Assembly: GCA_030147505.1 (NCBI GenBank)
Contig: JASBVG010000009.1
Location: 1-64,000 of the forward strand
DNA length: 64,000 bases
From: Tardiphaga sp.
GTDB taxonomy: Bacteria > Pseudomonadota > Alphaproteobacteria > Rhizobiales > Xanthobacteraceae
Direction of reading: 5' to 3'
Below the pieces are notes generated by a model that saw only the letters and a program-made list of their open reading frames with translations, was not told the origin of the DNA and searched no databases. Position numbers and translations under genes: made by a program. This document shows positions 37,871-47,900 of this stretch, one piece after another (the first letter of the stretch is position 1; the number at the start of each line of letters is the position of its first letter).

Positions 37871-38866
37871 ATGGATGCAGATCAAGATCATTATCCGGCC
37901 AACGCCGCGCCTTTGGATCTGGAAGCATATGGCTGGGTCGTTCGCTTCGTTTCGGGGCAAGCGGGAGCGCGCGACCTCGATGCTCTGAAGCAGTGGGCGG
38001 CGCGCAGCCGTGCGCATGCCGAGGCGTTTGATCGCGCCCGCCGGGTCTGGAATGCGATGGATCCTGCGCGCAGACGCGCATTGTCCGAGAACGTCGTCTC
38101 ATTTCCATCCGCCGCGCCCTCTCAAGCCGTTCTGTCGTCTCGCCTTGGCCGCCGGGCATTTCTCGGCGGTGCAATTGCGGCATCAATTACTGGCGGAGCG
38201 ATCGTGGTCGCGCGCCGGCCGTTGGATCTGTGGCCATCCCTGCCTGAACTAATTGCGGACTATCGAACTAAAACCGGCGAACAGCGTCAGATAACCGTTG
38301 CCGAAACGATCACCATCGAGATGAATACCCAGACCAGTATCACACTGCGGCCGCTGCCAGAGAACGCCAGACGCTTTGAGCTGATATCCGGTGAAGCGCT
38401 CGTTGATGTATCTCAGGCGACAGTGACAGCTCTGGCGGCAGAGGGAACTGTCTCAGCGACGCAGGCGCGTTTCAATATTCGCCATCTCGATGATACGGTT
38501 TGCGTCACCTGTCTGAGCGGTCACATAGAGGTGAAAGTACCGACAAAAGTCGTGGAGCTGTCGGCTGATCAGCAGGTGATCTACACAAGAGGCCGCTTTG
38601 AAGATCCCTCCGTGGTCAAGCCCTCCACTGTGTTGGCTTGGAAAGATGGAATTGTCATCTTCGATCGAGCGCGAGTTTCCGACGTGGTTTCCGAGATCAA
38701 TCGCTACCGTCATGGAAAAGTCATATTGACGAATGCGGCCCTTGGTCACGAGCGCTTCAATGCGCGGTTCCGGATCGAGAATATCGATAGTGTCGCCACA
38801 TATATCGCTCAGGTTTTCAATGCAAAGATCCGCGTCCTTCCGGGTGGAATAACGCTGATCGGCTAA
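37871..38866 (+). CDS. FecR-type anti-sigma factor, module 2
   Basis: This encodes 331 residues. Cytoplasmic sigma-binding part: residues 15-63 (LEAYGWVVRFVSGQAGARDL ... FDRARRVWNAM). The membrane segment follows a classical twin-arginine motif (Arg94-Arg95, GRRAFLGG, then AIAASITGGAIVVA). Periplasmic FecR domain begins RPLDLWPSLPELIADYRT; the Cys-containing strand VCVTCLSG and the STN-like end (VVSEINRYRHGKVILTNAAL ... LPGGITLIG) match the other two modules. E. coli FecR is reported to need the Tat pathway, so the motif may be functional. Confidence 0.92.
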   Translation: MDADQDHYPANAAPLDLEAYGWVVRFVSGQAGARDLDALKQWAARSRAHAEAFDRARRVWNAMDPARRRALSENVVSFPSAAPSQAVLSSRLGRRAFLGGAIAASITGGAIVVARRPLDLWPSLPELIADYRTKTGEQRQITVAETITIEMNTQTSITLRPLPENARRFELISGEALVDVSQATVTALAAEGTVSATQARFNIRHLDDTVCVTCLSGHIEVKVPTKVVELSADQQVIYTRGRFEDPSVVKPSTVLAWKDGIVIFDRARVSDVVSEINRYRHGKVILTNAALGHERFNARFRIENIDSVATYIAQVFNAKIRVLPGGITLIG

Positions 38867-38988
38867 CGGCCGCCGGTCGTTCTGGCTGTACTGGGTCATA
38901 ATATTTTGTTCGGTCGTGCGCGAGCGGCCGGCTCAACATAGTGAGGGGGATTGATCGCCCTCGTTATGCCAGTGCCAAGAGAGCGCCC

Positions 38989-41900
38989 ATGTCCGCATGT
39001 CCTTCCGCCACCCGTCATATTCGAGTTCAGTCGAATGCCCGTCGGGCCGCCTTCCTTACTGGCGTCAGCGTCGCGGCAATGATCATGGCTGCTCCGTTCG
39101 CTTCTGCCAGGTCCTTGAATGGCCGTGGTTCAGGAGAGACATCGGCTCCAAACATCGCGTCCGATGTAGCCACAAGAGCCGCACAGCAAGCTGCTGTAAC
39201 AGCGCGGCAGACGCAGGATTCGCTGGCACGTTCGGCACGCGCGATTCAGGACATGCAGGCGGTGCAGGCAGCGGCACGTGCGGCTGCGGCGGCGACGCAG
39301 GTCTCGGCTGCGATTCCGAATGGGCTCGGGGCCGGCGGCCTGCAGCCAAACATACCGGTGGATTGGACTGGTGCCAATGCGCCGACGCAGAGCGTCGATG
39401 GAGCGGGACAGACCCAGGTCAATATTCGCCAGACCACGCAGCAAGCGATCCTCGACTGGCAATCGTTCAATGTGGGTGCGCGGACCACGCTGACCTTCGA
39501 CCAGCAAAACAATCGCAACTGGGTGGCGCTCAACCGCGTCGATCGTAACTCCGGGCCGAGCCAGATCCTCGGCAACATCAAGGCCGATGGCCAAGTCTAT
39601 GTCATCAACCAGAGTGGAATCATTTTCGGTGGTGCTGCGCAGGTCAATGTCGGCTCGCTGATCGCATCCACCGCGCAGATATCGAACGACCAGTTCCTCA
39701 AGGGTATCTATTCAACCCGAACCGGCTCGAACTGGACTCCGAGCTTCACTGACGCAACTGCGCTGCTTGGCAATGGCCGGGGTGGCGGTGTCGTCAAAAT
39801 CGAGGCAGGCGCGCAGATCGCAACCCATGCGCCAGCCGCGGCGACTTCAGGCGGCGGTTTTGTGTTGCTGATGGGCGGAGAGGTCGTAAATGCCGGCGCG
39901 ATCACGACGCCAATGGGGCAGACCCAGCTCGCGGCAGGCGATGCTTTCGTTCTGCGTGCGGGCTATGGCACCGAAACCAACCAGTTCTCGACCACCCGCG
40001 GCAATGAGATTGCGGTGGGTACATGGAATGGAACGACATTTACGTCTGGCGGCACCGGACGGGTGCGAAATGAAGGGCTGATTGTCAGTCCACGGGGCGA
40101 CGTCACATTGGTCGGTCACGCCATTACGCAGGACGGTGTTCTGCTGGCATCCACCTCGGTCAATAGTCGCGGCACCGTTCATCTGCTCAACTCGGCGACC
40201 GACATTCAGGGCATCGTCACGCTCGGCGCGAACAGTCTCACTACAGTCGTTCCAGAGCTGGAAAGCACGGAGACGGCGCTCGATAGCCAGCGCGACGGTC
40301 TGATTGCTGCTTCCGCCGATGCCAACCTTCTACGGTCACAAGCCGTACTCGGCGCCTTCGACAATCTGTCGAAGCTGGCTGATCGGCTCGACCTGTCCCG
40401 CATCGAGATCGTTACCGGTGGTCATGCGGTGTTCGAAGGCGGGTCGCTAACGATCGCGCAAGGCGGTCAAATCTTGGTTTCGGCAGGTAATCGCCTCTTC
40501 GCCGAGACCGGAGCAACCATCAATGCCTCCGGCGTGCGGGATGTCGCGCTGGCGATGTCGGCGAACAATGTCATGGTGAACATCCAGGGTAACGAACTCA
40601 GGGATTCCCCGCAAAACCGTGAGTCCAGCGTTCTCAAGAACAACGATGTCTGGGTCGATCTGCGCGGTCTGACTTTGGTGCCTGACGGAACCGGCGGCTA
40701 TGTTGGCGACCGTTACTATACCAAGGGTGGGTTGCTCGAGGTCGGTGGCTATGTCGCAAATACCACGCACAAGATAGGGGAGTGGAGCGCGGTTGGCGGC
40801 AGCATCACGCTGTCGGCGCCCGAAGTGGTCGCGCAGAAGGGATCGGTGTTCGACATTTCCGGAGGTTCGCTGACCTATGCGGCAGGCTGGATTCGCTCCA
40901 CCAATCTGATCGGCAGCGATGGCCGGCGTTACAGCGTCGACAACGCGCCGGGCAATATGAGCTTCGTCGGCTTTGCCGGCGGCTTCAGGCGCACGCATAA
41001 CATTCAGGGGCAGGAGGACAAGCGCCTCACCGAGGTCTGGACGACCGTATTCGACCGTGGCCGCACGTCGTTGCGCTGGGAGGAGGGCTACACCGTCGGC
41101 CGCGACGCTGGCCGCGTGATCCTGTCGGCACCAACCGCGATATTCGAGGCTGACATTCTCGCCGATATCGTTTCCGGTAAAGGTCAGACCAGCCGCCGAG
41201 CCGTCGGTGTTTCGGATGGATACAAGGTCACCCAAACGACAGTCGCACAGGCTGGCACGCTGGCGCTGGGGGGCTATGCCGCACTCGGTCGCGTAGACGC
41301 TTATGTCAGCAACGTCCGCATCGACGACATCGCAAGCATTACGGCGGGCCTCACCGCCATGGGCATGCTTCCTGCAGAGCGGTTGGATACGTTGTGGCTC
41401 GATGCCGGCCATCTCAATACCCAGCGGTTGGGGGGGATCGACCTCGCGACACGCGGCAGCATCGCCGTCGACAGCGATCTGATCCTCGCCGATGGCGGTG
41501 CGCTGAAGCTGATTGCTCCGAGCGTCGATATCCGCGCGAATGTCACGGCGAGAAGCGGCATCGTGGCGGCGAGCAACATCTTTACGTCTGAAAGGGCGGG
41601 GAGCGTGCCGATCATGTTGTTGAGCGACGGCGGTGCGCATGTAACGCTGCATGCCGGTGCCACACTCTCTGTCGCCGGCCGTTGGGTGAACGAGCTGCTC
41701 GATCCCGATGAACGCTTCGGGCTTGGTTATCTTGATGGCGGGAGGGTCAACCTCACGTCCACCCACGACGTCACGCTCGCCGACAACAGCCTCGTCGATG
41801 TCTCCTCGGGGGCGGCGATCCTGGCGAATGGCAAAACGAGGGGGGCTAAAGGCGGTGACGTCACGCTAGAGGCCAGAAGCTATATCGGTTCGAGCAGCGT

Positions 41901-44900
41901 GCTTTCAGGGAAACTGGTGCTCGATGGCGCTTTGCGAAGCTACGGCGTTGCAGGCGGCGGCACGCTCGTCCTAGGCGGATCGCCCGTGCTGATTTCCGAT
42001 GACGATGTTGCGGTCGCCGAACAGGTTCTTCTGAGATCCGATTTCTTCAGAAGGGGTTTTTCGCAATACACCATCAAGGGCAACCAGCTCAGTTTCGGCA
42101 GCGTCGCCGTCGCGGACGGCACCGTGCTCTCCGTCGAGATGCCCGTCTACCGGCTCGCTGCAAAGGCCTATGCCGCTCCGACCGGAGACGATTCCGCCAC
42201 TGCGCTGGAGGTCTGGACCCCGCCCCGCTATCTTGAGAATGCAGCTACCAGAACGATCACCCAGCGGAAGGGAGCTGGTCTCGCATTTGCCGATGTTGGT
42301 AGCGTGTCGATCGGCGTGGGTTCGCGCATCGAGGTCGATCCCGGTCAATCCATCGCGATATCCTCCGTCGGACAAGTTACAATCGACGGACGGCTCAATG
42401 CCTGGGGCGGGACGATCGCCGTCAACAGTCGTGGCACGATACTGAATCAGGACAGTACGGTCATGCCCGGCCGTTCCATCTGGATTGGTGACGATGCCGT
42501 GCTTGATGCGGCCGCGCGGGCGGTGACAGGGCTCGATTTGCGCGGGCGACAGTTCGCACTTGTTCCGAATGGCGGCACGATCAGGATCGGTACCGATGGT
42601 ATCACGCCCGCCGGGCTTGCTGACAAGATTTCGACGTCGTTCGTTATCGTCCGTCCCGGTGCGGTTCTCGACGCATCCGGCGCGGGGGCCAAGATTGATC
42701 TTGCGGCTGGTGCTCTGTCGACAGTCTCCGATGTCAGGACGCTGGCCAGCCAGGGCGGTTCGATTGTCCTGGCATCCAGCACAGGGATTGCGCTTGAAGG
42801 CAAGGTGCGTGCGGCATCGGGCGGCGAGGGCGCCGCCGGTGGCAACCTCAGCCTGATCCTTGAATCGGCTGTCTATACGCCGGCCGACATCGCCGCACTC
42901 AAGCAACCACGTATTCTCACCATTACGCAGGCGCGACAACCGCCGTCGCTTCCTGTCGATCTGGCGCCGGGCGAGCATCGCGACGGACTCAGTTACACCA
43001 AAGCCTGGCTGAGTGCCGAGCAGGTGCAGGCCGGCGGCTTCGACAATCTGTTGCTTTCGAGCTCCGATATCATTCGGTTCGAGGGCGACGTGGTGCTGGG
43101 CCTTGGGCAGAGCCTGCGTTTTCAGAGCGGCGTCATTTCGGTCGCGGATACGACGCCGCAGGCGCTGGTCTCGCTTGCCGCGCCTGTCATACGCTTCGAG
43201 GGTGGGGGAAGCCGGGTGGTTGGCGCTCGTGGCGAGATTGTCCCTGTCCTGCAGAGAGCCACAACAGGAAGCTGGCGACCTGCCGCCATGAATGTCGGCC
43301 GGCTAACGCTGGAGGCTGACGTGATCGACATCGCCGGAGGAGTTCGGTTCGGCGCATCCGATCAGTACGCCATCGGATTCGTTCCCGGATCGGATATCAA
43401 CACCATCAACGTCCCGATCGAAGTGCCGGGCTTCAGCGACATCCGGTTCTTCAGCCGCGGCGATATCCGGCTGAGCGGCTCACTGGCTTCGGCTGGCGAC
43501 GTTACGTTCACTGCAACACAGCTCTATCCCGTCACCGGAGCGAGTGCGACGATCCTTGCCGGGGCCGCATGGGACGGCGCCGCCCTCAGGCTGCGCCCGG
43601 ACAGCGTTCTCGCCATTCGCAGCAATGGTCAGCCGGCGCAGACGCCGTCATCCGTCTTCGGTTCGCTCGGGCTTTCTGCTGGCCTCGTCAAGCAGGATGG
43701 CGTCTTGCGCGCGCCGCTCGGATTCATTCGCCTGGGCGGCGTGATCGATGCTCCGGGCTTCTCCTCCCAGGACGGCGGTCGCGTGGTGCTCGGTGAGCAC
43801 AGCATCACGTCCGTCAGCGCGGCGGGTCTCGTGATCCCCTATGGCGGTACGGTCGATGGCCTCACATACAATTACAACGGCCAGGAGTTGACCCTTCCCA
43901 ACCTGATGAAGCTCGATGCCATGGGCAAGATCGAGGTCGCGGCGACCAGGTTTGAGGCCCGCCCCGGCGCGTTGCTCGATCTTTCCGGCGGCGGCGAACT
44001 TGCGGGCGCCGGCTTCATCGTCGGCCGTGGCGGCTCGGTCGATATTCTCAGAACGCCACTCGTGAACGCCAGCCCGGCTTTCGGTTTCAGTGCTGCAAGC
44101 AACAAAGTCTACGCCATCCTGCCGGGCTTCGCTTCGGACTACGCGCCGATCATGCAGGAAAAAGGGGCAGGCGATCCGGCGCTCGGCCAGCAGGTGACCA
44201 TCCCTTCGGGTGTTGCAGGTCTTTTGGCTGGCACCTACACGTTGCTGCCCTCGACCTACGCATTGCTGCCGGGCGCCTATCGCGTCGAGATCGGCGGTGG
44301 GCTGTCGCGGGACACCGCCGCAGTGGCGCTCGGCAACAATTCGTATGCCATAGGCGCCTATCTCGGCGTCGCCAATACGACGATCCATGCGTCCATGCCG
44401 AACCAGATCGTGCTGACGCCCGGAACGGCCGTGCGCACCCATTCGCAATATAACGATACGAGCTATAGCAAATTCGCGCTTGAACAGGCTTCGCGGCTCG
44501 GCACAGCGCGGGCGCGTCTACCCATCGACGGCAAGCAATTCGTCCTCACCTTCGCGGAGGCCGGCGATGTTCTCGACTTCAAGGGCACGGCACTGTTCGC
44601 GCCCGGCGACGGCGGATTTGCTGGCACGCTGCTGCTCCAAGGCTACAAGTCGATCGAGATCAAGGCTGCAGCTGCGCAGGCAACGGCAGGTATGATCTCG
44701 TTCAACGCGGAGGATCTGTCGCGATTCAACACCGGAACCCTGTTCGTCAACGGCTCCTACTCGTATATCGGCGCGGGAACGGTCGTGCTGCGGTCGAACA
44801 TGCAGGCCGGCTCTGTTGCGGTGCGCAGGGGGGCGGTGCTCGAAGCAGGACAGATCCTGCTGGCGGGCGTGGACGTTTCCGTCGAAGACGGCGCAGTCCT

Positions 44901-47900
44901 CGACACGACGCGTAGCACCGTCGCGCTGCCTGATTCCACGCTCGGCTATGTTTTTGCCAATGGTATCGCCGCGAATGACGTGACGTTCAGTTCCGTACTC
45001 GTGGTTGCGAACGGATGGTTCGACTTGTTGCCGGCGCTGCTGCCGCAGGTGCCCCGCCCGAGTGCATTGACGGTGGCTGACGGCGCCATCCTGCGCACAT
45101 CCGGGACGGTGGGCTTCGTCGCGGCCGACAAGCTTTCGCTCGGTCAGACTCAGCTCAATGCACGCTATCTCGCATTGAGTCTCCCCGCTGTGAATGTGGG
45201 AACGGAAACGTCCCTTGCTGCGGCGGCAGCGGCGGGTGTGCTCGGTACCGGCTGGAATCTGACGCAGACCACGCTGGACCGCCTGCTCAATCCCGCCACG
45301 ACGAATCTCGCCGCCCTCGAACGATTGTCGTTTTCGGCGCGCGACGGAATCAACTTCTACGGCAACGTCACGCTCGACGCGCGCAACCACGGTGCCGGCT
45401 CGGCCGAGACGATGGTGATACTCAACACGCCATCGATCTATGGCTGGGGCGATGAGCGGACTTCGGCGATTCTTTCCGCCGATACGCTCATCTGGAATGG
45501 CATCGCTATGGGCACCGGCACAGTGGAAGACCCTTATACGAGCCTACGGCCGCCCACGGTGCGTCCGGGCGGCGCCGGCACCGGTTCTGGTCACCTGACC
45601 CTCGACGCGCGGGAGATCCTGTTCGGCTACGATCCGCTCGCGCGCCGCCAGACCAGTGCGGAACTCGAACGGCTGGCGCTTGGTTTCTCCGGCGTGAACA
45701 TCGTTGCCAGCGAGAAGGTGACCGCCAACAGCCGAGGCATCGCGTCCTTCTACCGAAGCGGTACGGATCCGGCTTCCTATGCGGGCGGCAATCTCGTGAT
45801 CACGACGCCGCTTCTCACCACCGACAGCGGCGCGATGATCGATATCCGCGCGGGCGGTGCGATCGCGGTCAACGCGGCGGGCGGCACTGCCAATCCTTCC
45901 GCGCTCAGCGATCTCGGCGGCGAAATCCGCCTGAGCGGTCGCACGATCGCTCTCGATACCACGGTCGCGCTCCCGACCGGACGCCTGCGCATGATGGCGC
46001 AAGGCGACATCGTGCTTGGCGATCGCGCGCTTGTCGATCTCTCTGGCCGGGCCATCTCTTTCTATGAAGTGACGAAATACAGTTGGGGCGGCAGCCTCAA
46101 GATGGAAAGTAGAGCCGGTCGCGTCCTGCAAGCCGCGGGGTCGGTGATCGATGTTTCTGCTCGAAACAATGACGCGGGCTCGATCGAAGTGTCCACAGTC
46201 GGCGGCACCGCGACGTTTTCCGGTACTCTGCGCGGCGACACCAGCGGCGGCGGCAACGGCGGTCACTTCTCGCTCTCTGCAACCATCATCGCCGATTTCG
46301 CGGGCCTGAATGCGAGGCTGAATGCGAGCGGCTTCTTCGGCGAACGCAGCTTCGCCATCAGCAGCGGCAACATCGTCATTGGCGACGAGGTGAGGGCGCA
46401 TACTGTCAATATCGCGGCGAATGGCGGCAGCCTGATCGTCAATGGCAAAATCGACGCCAGCGGCGAGAAAGTCGGAAACATCAGGCTTTCGGCGCGCGAC
46501 GGACTCACGTTGACCTCCAGCGCGGTGCTCGACATCCATGGCTCGGTGCTGCAAACCGACAGCCATGGTGCGCCGATCGAGGCCTCCAATCGCGGATCGA
46601 TCGAACTGACGGCCAGCAACGGCACCGTCACGCTAGCGGATGGCGTCACGATCGACATGCGTTCGGCCGATAGCGTCGCGCGCGGCAAACTTGAGATCAA
46701 CGCGCCGCGTGTCGGAGGCGATGGCATCGCCATCGACGCGGCAAACCGCGTTAATATTCTCGGTGCGTCGAGCATCGCGGTGAATGGATTCCGCAACTAC
46801 GCGCCGTTGGATGGCATCGTCGATCAGGCATATCTGGATGGCATCCACAGCGACAGCACGGACTTCGTCGGTGCGGCAAGCTTGAACGGGGCTTTGCAGG
46901 CGCGGCTCGCCGGTCTGAAGGTTTATGGCTCCGCGTTCCACCTGCGGCCGGGCGTCGAAATCACGAGCGCGGGGGATCTGACGACGCGCGGCGATCTCGA
47001 TCTCGCCGGCTATCGCTACGGATCCGATGTCAATCCCGGCATTTACGGTTCGGGTGAACCCGGCGTGCTGGTGATGCGCGCGGGCGGCAGCCTCAAGATC
47101 CATGGCAGCATCAATGACGGCTTCGCGCCGCCGCCACCCACACAAGACGACTACAATTGGACGGACGGTCGTGCAGGCAAGATGTGGATCATGTCGCCGA
47201 TGCTGACGCCCGGTTCCTTGTCCTGGTCGATGCGTCTTGTCTCTGGCGCTGATCTCGCGGCGAGCGACACGCGGGCGGTCAAGCGCATCCATGCGCTCGG
47301 TGAGAGCGGAGACCTCGTGCTCGACGATCATCACGTGGGTGGTGGCTATCTCATGGAGGCGGCCAGCGTGGTGCGTACCGGCACCGGCTATCTCGACCTC
47401 ATTGCCGGCCGCAACTATAGGCACGCTTCGCTCTTCGGAGTCTACACCGCCGGCACGGCCTTGACAGAGACACAGAACTACACCGGCATCTGGTTGACCG
47501 ACGGCGGCGGCGACGTGCGCATCGAGGCCGGCGGCACCTTGGCGGGGTACAGCTACATGTCCGGTCTCGACACGAACCAGCGGCGCATCAACGAATGGTT
47601 GCGCAGCGAGAATGGTGCCTGGGGCATCAGCTTCGGCGCCTATGTCATGGATACGTGGTGGACGAACGCACTTCTGAGCTTTGCCGGCATCGGCGCACTG
47701 GGGGGCGGCAATGTGCATGTGATCGCGGGCGGTGACGCCGGCGTCATGTCTCCTCAAATCGTGGAGTTGAATCCGAACACCGGCTTCGATGAAACCAGGG
47801 CTTCGGGCCTGGTGGTTGCAATCGGCGGCGGTGGTTATGTCGATGCGGGAGGCGCGCTGCGCCAGACGGGTGGCGGCGATCTCACCATGAAGATCGGCGG